Source of the DNA: a bacterium
GTDB taxonomy: Bacteria > Pseudomonadota > Alphaproteobacteria > Ferrovibrionales > Ferrovibrionaceae
Direction of reading: 5' to 3'
NCBI GenBank assembly: GCA_022844005.1
Contig: JALHMN010000017.1
Location: 1-45,078 of the forward strand
DNA: 45,078 nt
A program made the position numbers and the translations under genes. Below are positions 25,797 through 33,043 of the stretch, one piece after another. Below the pieces are notes generated by a model. It had not been told where the DNA came from. It ran no database searches and saw only the letters and a list, made by a program, of their open reading frames with translations. Every line of letters starts with the position of its first letter. The stretch's first letter is position 1.

Positions 25797-27648
25797 CGGC
25801 AACCTCGCGGTCAGGAATCAGAGCGTTGATCGCTGCGGCCACAGCACGTCCGTGGAAGGCTCCTGTTCCTGCCGCCTCTGCGGCCTCGCTCCACGCTCGG
25901 TCAAGGGCTGCAGGATTGGTGAGCAGGCGTGTCACGAGGACGGCCAGATCGCCGGATGAACGCGCAGTCATGCTGCCGAGCGACAGCGCCTGCGCGATTG
26001 CCGCGGCACGATCTCCGGCGGGCGTCCCGGTAGCGATCACGACGGGGACACCATGTGCCATCGCCTCGACCGCCGCACGTGGTGTTTCCGTCGAGGCCGG
26101 CGCCAAGAGCAGATCTACCTGCTCCAGGAAGGCCCGGGCGTCGAGCGCCTTGAGCAAATCCACACGCCCCGCCACAACGCCAAGCTGCCCAATCAGCCTG
26201 TCGACAACAATCGGCAGCGACTGCCCATGGTCACGCATCACGATCGATGCGCTCGGTATCGTCTGCAGGATCTCGGTCAGCAACGCCAGGGTCTCTGGCG
26301 TGGTTTCACTCGCCAGCAGGTCGATACCGATGCGAGCGCCGGCGGCTGAGCCGTTGCGAGTCAAATGCACCGCCTGTACCGCAAAAGCGCTCGCGCCGAT
26401 CGCGACCGAGGGGACGGGGCCGGCCACCGTCTCGCCTGTGCAAGCGAGCACGCAGTCGTATGGAGCACTGTCGGTGAGCAAGGGCAATCCCAGCCAACCG
26501 CAACGGCGTGGCACGCCGGTGGCGAACAACGCACGCAGGCTGTTGACGTGGCGAAAGCCCGAAGCGTCGATCACGACGTCGAGCCCGTCCGCCTCGAGAA
26601 TTCGGCCAATCGTGCGCGGATCGATCCGAGACACATCGCGCCAGATATCGAAGCCACCGCGCAATTCGGCATTCGGATCAGCGGACAGTTCCCCGAATCC
26701 ATAGCCATAGACTTCCGTCTCATCGCGATCATGCCGGCGTGCTACAGCCGCAGCGAGGGTCGCAAGCGGCGAGCCTGCCAAGCCCGCGACCAAATAGCCG
26801 ATGCGGTGTTTGGCGCCACGTGCCGGCAGCTGGCGAGGCGATGGCGGGAGGCCGAAGCGACGGAGCCACGCTTCTACATCGGCAGAAGCCGGCGCAAGGG
26901 CGTCAAGCAACGGACCCGCAGCCACCTCGGCATCGCCGGGGAGGGATTCAACGGAAGCGGCGTGCAGACGGGCCGCGCCATCACGGTCACCGATCGCGGC
27001 AGAAGCGCGCGCAACCAAGGAAAGCGAACGCGCGTCGCCAGCCGACAGCAGGGGCCCTACATGCTGGATCGCTTCAGCACCGCGGCCGCAAGCCAGCAGC
27101 AAGCCGACGAGTTCGGTCGCTGCAGGAATGTCGGCGGGGAACAGACGCACATGCTGTTCAAGCGATGCCGTGGCGGCACCGAGGCGCCCTTGATGCACCA
27201 GCGCCTTGGCGAGGCGAACCAGCGGCCGCTCTTGGATCGACAGGAAGGCATCAGCGAATCGCGGAAAATCGGGCGGCAGCAGTGCAAGGGCGACAGGATC
27301 GGCCGGCAACGCCGTCCCGAGCTTTCCCATGAACAGCGCTTCCTCCAAATCGCCGACCAGCGCTCGAAGCGTGGCGAGCGTATCTGCGAAGGTGCCATTC
27401 TCATCGGCCTCCTCGCATAGTTCGCGCAGGAGGTTGGTGGCAGAGAAGTAGTCGTGCATCCGCCAGGCAACGATGCCGAGCAGGAAGCGCAGGTGCACGT
27501 TTCGGGGATCGCGGGCGCGAATAGCCTCGATGCGGGCCACGGCGACATCGACCTCACCGGAGGCCAGGAGCCGCGCGGCTTCCGCAACGCCGTCGTCGAT
27601 CACATCGTCCGTGTCGCCGACAGCGAGGGCGACGTTAAGCGACCTCAT
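25786..27648 (-). CDS. TPR and GT-B flagellin glycosyltransferase, FlmG/OGT-like
   Basis: 620 aa. The N-terminal 270 residues are helical repeats of TPR type (LLASGEVDVAVARIEAIRARDPRN, LVHQGRLGAATASLEQHVRLFPAD). From about 280 a GT-B domain related to O-GlcNAc transferase/SPINDLY begins: HRIGYLVAGLAGSPLATLA, DVVIDASGFRHVNSLRALF, RCGWLGLPLLTDSAPYDCVLA and a nucleotide-sugar site AAVEAMAHGVPVVIATGTPAGDR. Caulobacter FlmG has the same order: TPR for flagellin binding, then transferase. Starts within the end of flaF (14 nt overlap) and overlaps the Maf gene (11 nt). Assignment to flagellin rests on fold order and neighbours. Confidence 0.83.
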   Translation of the reverse strand: MRSLNVALAVGDTDDVIDDGVAEAARLLASGEVDVAVARIEAIRARDPRNVHLRFLLGIVAWRMHDYFSATNLLRELCEEADENGTFADTLATLRALVGDLEEALFMGKLGTALPADPVALALLPPDFPRFADAFLSIQERPLVRLAKALVHQGRLGAATASLEQHVRLFPADIPAATELVGLLLACGRGAEAIQHVGPLLSAGDARSLSLVARASAAIGDRDGAARLHAASVESLPGDAEVAAGPLLDALAPASADVEAWLRRFGLPPSPRQLPARGAKHRIGYLVAGLAGSPLATLAAAVARRHDRDETEVYGYGFGELSADPNAELRGGFDIWRDVSRIDPRTIGRILEADGLDVVIDASGFRHVNSLRALFATGVPRRCGWLGLPLLTDSAPYDCVLACTGETVAGPVPSVAIGASAFAVQAVHLTRNGSAAGARIGIDLLASETTPETLALLTEILQTIPSASIVMRDHGQSLPIVVDRLIGQLGVVAGRVDLLKALDARAFLEQVDLLLAPASTETPRAAVEAMAHGVPVVIATGTPAGDRAAAIAQALSLGSMTARSSGDLAVLVTRLLTNPAALDRAWSEAAEAAGTGAFHGRAVAAAINALIPDREVADAR

Positions 27649-28057
27649 TGATGGGCTGCCGCGCGCCGCCGGGAGCCGGAGGGATTGGCGCTGCGGACTG
27701 CTCCGGTACGGTCATCAAGCCTCCGGCGATCTGGGCGTTGATGTTAACCAGCGCGTCGACGAGATCTGGAGAGGGATCGGATAGAAGTTCGGCCGAGCGG
27801 CGATCGACGAAATTCGATAGCGCCAGCATGTTCTCTCGAATTGGAAGAGGAATCGGCGCGTCCGGATCCACAAGGTTGGATTGGAAAATCGTCCATAGAC
27901 GCCAGTTGAGGCGAACGGCCTTTAGCAAGTCTTCCTTCCCTTTGCCTTTGGCGTCGCGCATGCGGCGCGCCGCTTCCATCAAGGCCCAGGCTTCGGTGTT
28001 GCGGGGGTTACCCGGTTGGGGAACCCGGCTGTAATTGCCGCCGGCTGCCGAACGCAT
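27635..28057 (-). CDS. flaF: Flagellar biosynthesis regulator FlaF
   Basis: 140 aa. FlaF family features: NPRNTEAWALMEAARRMRDA, VRLNWRLWTIFQSNLVDPDAPIPLPIRENMLALSNFVDRR. In Caulobacter FlaF promotes flagellin translation or secretion and counteracts FlbT. The start overlaps the end of flbT by 50 nt, larger than the usual 4-nt coupling. The N-terminal residues still fit the family (NYSRVPQPGNPRNTE), so I keep this start; the next Met is residue 27. About 25 residues at the C-terminus are Pro/Ala-rich and probably disordered. Confidence 0.92.
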   Translation of the reverse strand: MRSAAGGNYSRVPQPGNPRNTEAWALMEAARRMRDAKGKGKEDLLKAVRLNWRLWTIFQSNLVDPDAPIPLPIRENMLALSNFVDRRSAELLSDPSPDLVDALVNINAQIAGGLMTVPEQSAAPIPPAPGGARQPINEVA

Positions 28058-28430
28058 TCAGGATCTCCTGTTCGCGCCCCATCAGCTTACGAACCGATCG
28101 GAGCGCCTTGTACCACCGCTCCGCCTCAACTTCGGCCTTCACCGTTTCCACGAGTGCTGCCGAACTGGGCGATGCGGAGATGAAGTCTCCGAGAAACGCG
28201 TAAAAATGTCGTAAATACAGGTCCCTGCCATTCGGGAACAGGTAAGCACATTGAATCGCATAATAAATTCGGGCGGCGGGCGTGGTCGCCCGCTCCTCGG
28301 TCATGATGTCCTTCTCCCGCAGGAGGACCGCCTCGTTGTGGACGAGGACCGTGGCGGGGTCGGTCGCCTGCAGCACGGCGCCGTTGATGATGACCTTCTC
28401 GCCGGCCTTTAGCGCAATGCGAAGCGGCAT
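28008..28430 (-). CDS. flbT: Flagellin mRNA regulator FlbT
   Basis: 140 aa, family length. MPLRIALKAGEKVIINGAVLQ, EKDIMTEERATTPAARIYYAIQCAYLF and YKALRSVRKLMGREQEIL are the FlbT signature blocks. In Caulobacter FlbT binds the 5' leader of flagellin mRNA and destabilises it when assembly is incomplete. It lies directly downstream of flagellin, beyond a GC hairpin, so it may be read through from the flagellin promoter or have its own start. No clear sigma-54 site was found in the 112 bp between. First of four overlapping genes. Confidence 0.94.
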   Translation of the reverse strand: MPLRIALKAGEKVIINGAVLQATDPATVLVHNEAVLLREKDIMTEERATTPAARIYYAIQCAYLFPNGRDLYLRHFYAFLGDFISASPSSAALVETVKAEVEAERWYKALRSVRKLMGREQEILNAFGSRRQLQPGSPTG

Positions 28431-28494
28431 GGTGGCGGCTCATCCTCGACTCGTGGATCAGCCAAGCATGCCAGAGATCGCCGGCCGCGAGAAC

Positions 28495-28518
28495 GGGGGC
28501 GGCGTTGCCGCCGCCCCC
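28495..28518 (-). terminator. GC-rich hairpin after flagellin
   Basis: A 9-bp stem (GGGGGCGGC with GCCGCCCCC) and 6-nt loop lie 25 nt past the flagellin stop on the minus strand. The U-tract expected of an intrinsic terminator is missing, so it may be a weak terminator or an mRNA 3' stabiliser that lets flagellin outpace flbT and later genes. Confidence 0.55.
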
Positions 28519-28542
28519 CCACTCTGCCGAGCGTGGTGATGA

Positions 28543-29421
28543 TTAACGGAACAGGGTCAGAACCGACTGCTCCGCCTGGCCAGCGAAGGCAAGCGCCTGA
28601 AGGCCGATCTGCTGACGGGTCTGCAGCGCGACGAGGCTGGCGCCTTCCTCGTTGGTGTCGGCGAGCGTGAGCTTGCCGGCGCCTTCGGTCAGGCTGTTCG
28701 TGTACTGCTTGGTGAAGTCCAGGCGGGTCTGCAGGAACGTGATGTTCGAGGACAGAGACTTGGACGCACCGCGCAGCTTGTCGATGCCGGTGTCCAGCGC
28801 GGTCACCAGATCGTCGATCGCGCTGACGGTCGTGCCGGCGGTCGAGAATCCAACCAGCGCCGCGCCGAAAGCCGAAAGGCTCGACTGGAAGTCGCCTGCG
28901 ACGTTGCCGCCGGCAGTGAACAGGCCCGAAACGTTCAGGTTGCGGCCGTTGATCGACAGCACCGAGGTCGAGCTGGTGGAAAACTCGACCGACAGGCGCG
29001 AAGCCGTCGAGTTCAGCAGGTTCAGGCCCTGATAGCTCGAGTCAGACGTGATCTGGTCGAGCTGATTTACCAGTTCCTTGAACTGCGCGGTCAAGTCGAC
29101 CTGCTCGGTCGCCGTGGCGGTCTTGGCACTCTGCGCCAAACCCTTGAGCTGCCGAACCGTCTTGTCGAGCGCGTCGACACCGTTCGAAGCCGCTTTCAGG
29201 CTCGAGATGGCCTGATCGATGCCGTCCTTCTTTTCATTGAGATCCGAAGAGCGGTTGCTCAGCGCCTGAGCCTGGAAGAAGGAGATAGCGTCATCGACCG
29301 CAGACGCGACCTTTAGTCCGGTCGAGAGGCGACCCTGCGTCGCGGCGATCAAATTGGTGGTGTTCTGCAACGAGAGCAGACCGGCGCGCGAAGCAGAGGA
29401 AAGCTGGACAGAGGTAGCCAT
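28543..29421 (-). CDS. Flagellin
   Basis: 292 aa, a short flagellin. The conserved D0/D1 N-terminus reads LLSLQNTTNLIAATQGRLSTGLKV and SFFQAQALSNRSSDLNEKKDGIDQAIS; the C-terminus reads LQTRQQIGLQALAFAGQAEQSVLTLFR. The variable middle is small (about 130-185) and rich in Ser/Thr, the residues used for O-linked nonulosonic acid in glycosylated flagellins. Exported by the flagellar type III system. A strong sigma-54 promoter lies 62-77 nt upstream of the ATG. No other flagellin gene is in the window. Confidence 0.96.
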   Translation of the reverse strand: MATSVQLSSASRAGLLSLQNTTNLIAATQGRLSTGLKVASAVDDAISFFQAQALSNRSSDLNEKKDGIDQAISSLKAASNGVDALDKTVRQLKGLAQSAKTATATEQVDLTAQFKELVNQLDQITSDSSYQGLNLLNSTASRLSVEFSTSSTSVLSINGRNLNVSGLFTAGGNVAGDFQSSLSAFGAALVGFSTAGTTVSAIDDLVTALDTGIDKLRGASKSLSSNITFLQTRLDFTKQYTNSLTEGAGKLTLADTNEEGASLVALQTRQQIGLQALAFAGQAEQSVLTLFR

Positions 29422-29482
29422 TTTAAGAGTGCTCCATTCTGGAAGACTAAGTTCACGAACGCTTTGCGTCCGCCTTCCCTAG

Positions 29483-29498
29483 AGCAATCGACGTGCCA
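29483..29498 (-). promoter_or_regulatory. Sigma-54 promoter of flagellin
   Basis: Minus strand reads TGGCACG-N4-TTGCT, an exact match to the sigma-54 -24/-12 consensus with the required GG-N10-GC spacing. Transcription should begin near 29472, giving a leader of about 50 nt, long enough for FlbT to act on. Confidence 0.88.
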
Positions 29499-29604
29499 GA
29501 TCCGACTAGAAGAGGAAAATATAACCTGAGAGCGGCTGATATTGCCTAATGATCTTTTAAGTAAATACTTTAGTTACTTTGATTCGGTCGAAGCTGCCCG
29601 GCAG

Positions 29605-29624
29605 AAATTGCCGAGCGGCAATTT
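29605..29624. promoter_or_regulatory. Perfect palindrome upstream of flagellin promoter
   Basis: AAATTGCCG / CGGCAATTT arms of 9 bp with a 2-bp centre, flanked on both sides by GCCGGG/CCCGGC copies. It lies about 140 bp upstream of the predicted flagellin start, the position of enhancer sites for NtrC-type activators such as FlbD. It also sits just past the end of the secreted-protein gene and could act as its terminator. Confidence 0.5.
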
Positions 29625-29634
29625 TGACCCGGCA

Positions 29635-30120
29635 CTAAAGTCCATGCACATTTCCTTTTTTCCAGTTGCCCTTCACTAGGAACTCGCCCTTCGGGCCACT
29701 GGCAGAGAAAACCTGCCCCCAGATCAGGGTATCGAGGCAAAGGCGCGCAGCGCCAATCGACAGGCTGTCTGCCGATAGGCAAAAAAGGTCTCCCTCGACG
29801 GTCCATCGCTCGTTCGCAGTCGCGCGCCAGCCTCCACTATCCCCATCCCAGAGGCGTACCCGTGCCACCCCATCATCCCGCAGCCACGCCTCGAACAAGA
29901 GCTTGTCTGCAGTGGAGGCGCCTCCGGCCTTGGGCGTCGGCTTGGAAAAGCTGCGATAGGCCAGCACGCTGATCGTGCTGCCGGAGAAAGTGCTCTTCAC
30001 ATCGACGTGCGGATCGGGCTTCAGTTCGTCGTCATGCCCGCCGTGGTCGCCGCCGCCTGCCGCGTACGCCGATCCGGCAAACGTCAAGAATGCCGCCGCC
30101 ACCAATGCTACGAATCTCAT
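29635..30120 (-). CDS. Small secreted protein of unknown function
   Basis: 161 aa. The N-terminus MRFVALVAAAFLTFAGSAYA is a clear Sec signal peptide with an AYA cleavage site. The first mature stretch is Gly/His/Asp-rich (AGGGDHGGHDDELKPDPH), possibly metal-binding; the remainder looks like beta strands (STISVLAYRSF, ARVRLWDGDSGGW, ERWTVEGDLFCLSADSL). Two Cys in FCLS and LCLD could pair. No family recognised. ATG 30120 has GGGGAG 9 nt upstream; a GTG at 30126 is too close to it. Lies between pseI and flagellin on the same strand. Confidence 0.7.
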   Translation of the reverse strand: MRFVALVAAAFLTFAGSAYAAGGGDHGGHDDELKPDPHVDVKSTFSGSTISVLAYRSFSKPTPKAGGASTADKLLFEAWLRDDGVARVRLWDGDSGGWRATANERWTVEGDLFCLSADSLSIGAARLCLDTLIWGQVFSASGPKGEFLVKGNWKKGNVHGL

Positions 30121-30144
30121 ACGCACAGGCTCCCCACCCGAACC

Positions 30145-30160
30145 TTGTCACCAATGACAA
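30145..30160. repeat. Short inverted repeat between pseI and the secreted-protein gene
   Basis: TTGTCA-CCAA-TGACAA, a perfect 6-bp stem with a 4-nt loop, about 17 nt past the pseI stop. Could be a small operator or a hairpin; no U-tract follows on the minus strand. Confidence 0.3.
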
Positions 30161-30176
30161 TCTAGCCGAGGGAAAC

Positions 30177-31250
30177 TCAGTCGACCAGCGACCAGGACAG
30201 AGCCGTTCCACGGGCGATTCCGGCGCGCGCCTTCCGGCCCAGTAGCGCCGGAAGGTACTTTGGCGCCAGGCCGTGGCCGGGACGAATGGAGCGCACGTTG
30301 TCTTCCGTGATTGCTTCACCCGCACTGATATCGCGAACGGCGTACAGGGAACGCCGGAACATGAGATTTGCTCGCTCGCTCGGCTCCCGTTCATAGGAGA
30401 CCCGGCCCAGCGCGGCATATGACGCTCTGCAGCCCTCAACAAGCTGCGCCAGTTCGGAAGGCTCCAACGAAAAGGCAGAATCCGGTCCACCGTCGGCCCG
30501 GGCCAAGGTCACATGCTTTTCGATCACGCGAGCCCCCAAGGCCACCGCGGCCATGGCAACCGCCGTGCCCAGCGTGTGGTCCGAGAGGCCGGCTACAACA
30601 TCGAAACGCGCGGCCAGATCGGCGATTGTGGCCAGATTGGCCTCTTCCGGTGGGGCAGGATAGGCACTGACACAATGCAGAAGCACGACTCCGCCTGCGC
30701 CGGCCATCCTCGCAGCTGCTACCGCTTCGCCGATTTCACCCAGGTCAGCCATTCCGGTCGAGATGATCAGCGGCTTGCCCGTTCGAGCGGCCGCTTCGAT
30801 CAGGGGTAGATCTATCACTTCGAAGGAAGCAATTTTGTAGGCGGGGGCGCCCAGATCCTCAAGCAGCCGAATCGCAGTGAGATCGAAGGGTGTGGAGAAG
30901 ACCGTAATGCCGAGGGCACGGCCCCGTGCAAACAACGCCTCGTGCCATTCCCAAGGGGTATGTGCCTCATTGTAGAGATCGTAGAGCCGCCGCCCCGCCC
31001 ACGGACCGCCATCGATACGGAAATCCGGCCCGTCGTGATCAAGCGTGATGGTATCGGCGGTGTAGGTCTGCAGCTTCACCGCATCGGCCCCGGCTGCCTT
31101 GGCGGCAGCCATCAGCGCCAAGGCGCGATCCAGCTTGCCGTTGTGGTTCCCGGACAGTTCGGCAATCAGGTACGGAGGTGAATGCTGCGCGATTTCGCGC
31201 CCGGCGATGGCGAATCCACGCGAAGCAGCAGAATCAACCACGGCCTTCAA
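30177..31250 (-). CDS. pseI: Pseudaminic acid synthase (NeuB family)
   Basis: 357 aa. Condenses a 2,4-diacetamido hexose with phosphoenolpyruvate to make pseudaminic acid. PYLIAELSGNHNGKLDRALALM, AVKLQTYTADTITLD, STPFDLTAIRLLEDLGAPAYKIASFE and ALGARVIEKHVTLAR are typical PseI, as opposed to NeuB, wording. A C-terminal SAF-like domain (SLYAVRDISAGEAITEDNVRSIRPGHGLAP) closes the chain. The N-terminus is about 10 residues longer than usual. The reading frame opens with TTG 31250, inside the marR 3' end; GTG 31241 is an alternative. No other pseudaminic acid genes (pseB, C, H, G, F) lie in the window. Confidence 0.9.
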   Translation of the reverse strand: MKAVVDSAASRGFAIAGREIAQHSPPYLIAELSGNHNGKLDRALALMAAAKAAGADAVKLQTYTADTITLDHDGPDFRIDGGPWAGRRLYDLYNEAHTPWEWHEALFARGRALGITVFSTPFDLTAIRLLEDLGAPAYKIASFEVIDLPLIEAAARTGKPLIISTGMADLGEIGEAVAAARMAGAGGVVLLHCVSAYPAPPEEANLATIADLAARFDVVAGLSDHTLGTAVAMAAVALGARVIEKHVTLARADGGPDSAFSLEPSELAQLVEGCRASYAALGRVSYEREPSERANLMFRRSLYAVRDISAGEAITEDNVRSIRPGHGLAPKYLPALLGRKARAGIARGTALSWSLVD

Positions 31251-31761
31251 TGAAATCGTCCCAGTAGCGCTCTATCCGGCGCATAAGTTTAAGGGCGCCA
31301 CCCACCGAGCCGTCTCCGGCAAAGGCTGTGATCGCCTTGGCCTGTCGCTCTTCCAAGTCTCGGACGCGCGCGATCAGGGCGAGCCCTTTCTCGGTGACAC
31401 GCAACAAAGTGGAGCGTCGGTCGCGCGGTGAGCGCTTCTGTTCAAGGTATTCGCACTCAACCAGTTTCTTGATGTTGTAGGACGCATTCGAGCCTTGGTA
31501 GTAGCCGCGATCCATCAGATTGCGGACGTTGATCTCCTCCCGACCTATGTTGCTGAGCAGCATGCACTGCACCGGATTGATGTCGTGCACCTCGAGCCTA
31601 TCGAGTTCAGCACGGAGCACATCGAGAAATCGGCGATGAAGGCGCTCGATCAGTTGCGTGAGTTCGCGAAAGTCGTCCGGAGCCGGCGGCTTCGCCGGAG
31701 CGGGCGCCGGGCGGGCGGAAGTCGAAGAATGAATTGCCGTATCGCTGCGCTGCATGTCCAT
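31234..31761 (-). CDS. MarR/LdtR-like winged-helix regulator
   Basis: 175 aa. The winged helix is in INVRNLMDRGYYQGSNASYNIKKLVECEYLEQ with wing RSPRDRRSTLLRVTEKG. The wording RGYYxGSNxSYNxKKL matches the LdtR-type alphaproteobacterial MarR subgroup. About 35 residues at the N-terminus are Ser/Pro/Ala-rich. Starts ATG 31761 or 31755 are both possible; the frame open to 31845 adds Arg-rich residues unlike the family. Upstream is a pair of direct repeats, perhaps its own operator. Overlaps pseI by 17 nt, so it may be co-transcribed with it. Confidence 0.85.
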   Translation of the reverse strand: MDMQRSDTAIHSSTSARPAPAPAKPPAPDDFRELTQLIERLHRRFLDVLRAELDRLEVHDINPVQCMLLSNIGREEINVRNLMDRGYYQGSNASYNIKKLVECEYLEQKRSPRDRRSTLLRVTEKGLALIARVRDLEERQAKAITAFAGDGSVGGALKLMRRIERYWDDFIEGRG

Positions 31762-31849
31762 CGGGGCTCTGTGTCCTCGGGGTTGCCGCCTGCCGGCACG
31801 AACCTGCGTCGAGACGCGCAAGCAAGTACCGACGAGGGCGGCCACGACG

Positions 31850-31882
31850 TTCAGCTGAATCTAGTAAAATTTCAGTGAATCT
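31850..31882. promoter_or_regulatory. Direct repeats, possible operator
   Basis: TTCAGCTGAATCT (31850-31862) and TTCAGTGAATCT (31871-31882) start 21 bp apart, two turns of the helix, in the 202-bp gap between divergent marR and the DUF2336 gene. The first contains the palindrome TTCAGCTGAA. Suits a dimeric regulator, perhaps the adjacent MarR. Confidence 0.45.
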
Positions 31883-31963
31883 CTGGCGGACTTTATTGGT
31901 AACGCGTCAAATCCAGAGGCGCCTTTCAGAGACGCTTAAGATTCGTTGCTTAACACTGGTCGC

Positions 31964-33043
31964 ATGCACGGCAGCGACACCCTTTTGTCCCTGGCTCAAG
32001 ACCGCTCGCGTCCCGCGCGCTTAGCGCTGTTCAGGACGATGGGAGACCTGTTGCTTGGCCCCGCGGCTGACCTGTCGGATCGCGAGCGCGCCGAAGCCGC
32101 CGGAATCCTCGAACGCCTTCTCACTCAGGTCGAGGCCGACGTCCGCGCCGCTTTATCCGCCGAACTTGCCGCTCGCGACGATATTCCGCACAGCCTCGTC
32201 ATGGCGCTCGCCAGCGACGAGATCAAGGTTGCCCGGCCCGTACTGCTGAAGAGCCCACTGCTGGACGACGCCGATTTGATCGAGATCGTGCGGATGCGTT
32301 CGCGCGAACACCGCATTGCGGTCGCCACGCGCCCGGATATCGCGGAGGTCGTCAGCGATGCCCTGATCGAGACCGGCGAGGAATTGGTCGTAGAAGCGTT
32401 GATTCGGAACACCGAGTCCCATCTGTCACGGCGCGCCATCGAATATTTGGTCGGCGAATCACAGAGAGTTGACCGATTCCGTGAGCCGCTGGTGCGACGC
32501 CAAGATCTTCCGAAGGATCTCGCGCAGCGAATGTACGCATGGGTCGCCGAGTCCCTTCGTGCTGAAATCGCTGATCGGTTTGCCGTCGATCCTGTCGCGC
32601 TCAACGAAGCAATCGCGGCAACGGTGGTTGCGGATCAACCGAATGCCCTTGATCTCGCGACAAAGCTTGCCCGAAGCGCCCGGGCCCAGGGCCTATTGAA
32701 CGAGCGATATGTTCTACAGAACCTGCGCGCTGGGCACATGACCGTTGCCTCGGCGGGCATGGCGGAACTGGCTGGTGTAGCGCCCGATCTCGCGCGACGT
32801 TGCCTACTGGATCCGACCGGCGAAGGCGTGGCCATGTGTTCGCGGGCAGCGGGTATCGGCCGCGCGGGTGCCGCGATCCTGCTTGCACTCACTGCCAAGG
32901 CCAGCGATCGCCCCACGGCGGGAAGACTTGGGAATGCCGAGTTGGTCGCTCTCTACGACCGCGTCAGCGTTCCCCAGGCCCAGGCGGCCCTGCGCTTCTG
33001 GGGTCGGCACCCAGACCTGCTCGCAGCCGGGGCGCGAGCCTGA
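31964..33043 (+). CDS. DUF2336 protein, first copy
   Basis: 359 aa. Helical, probably an alpha-solenoid. Conserved DUF2336 segments: LASDEIKVARPVLLKSPLLDDADLIEIVRMRSREHRIAVATRPDI, and DLPKDLAQRMYAWVAESLRAEI. A similar protein is encoded 1.6 kb downstream, with LDDADLIEIVRMRSREHRIAVA versus LQDVDLIEIVRERTQQHRLAIA. ATG 31964 is preferred over a TTG at 31946; no strong ribosome-binding site is seen. Its stop overlaps the start of the histidine kinase by one base (TGATG), so the two are coupled. Biochemical role unknown. Confidence 0.85.
   Translation: MHGSDTLLSLAQDRSRPARLALFRTMGDLLLGPAADLSDRERAEAAGILERLLTQVEADVRAALSAELAARDDIPHSLVMALASDEIKVARPVLLKSPLLDDADLIEIVRMRSREHRIAVATRPDIAEVVSDALIETGEELVVEALIRNTESHLSRRAIEYLVGESQRVDRFREPLVRRQDLPKDLAQRMYAWVAESLRAEIADRFAVDPVALNEAIAATVVADQPNALDLATKLARSARAQGLLNERYVLQNLRAGHMTVASAGMAELAGVAPDLARRCLLDPTGEGVAMCSRAAGIGRAGAAILLALTAKASDRPTAGRLGNAELVALYDRVSVPQAQAALRFWGRHPDLLAAGARA

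Noticed and set aside
26365-27420. 351-aa open frame on the plus strand
   Set aside because: Antisense to the FlmG-like gene; Arg/Gln-rich translation with no domain.
28440-28480. Possible sigma-54 site upstream of flbT (TGGCATGCTTGGCT)
   Set aside because: The GG to GC spacing is wrong and TTGC is absent.
32800-33042. Extension of the histidine kinase frame to the left
   Set aside because: Overlaps the DUF2336 gene in another frame; ATG 33043 with TGATG coupling is better.
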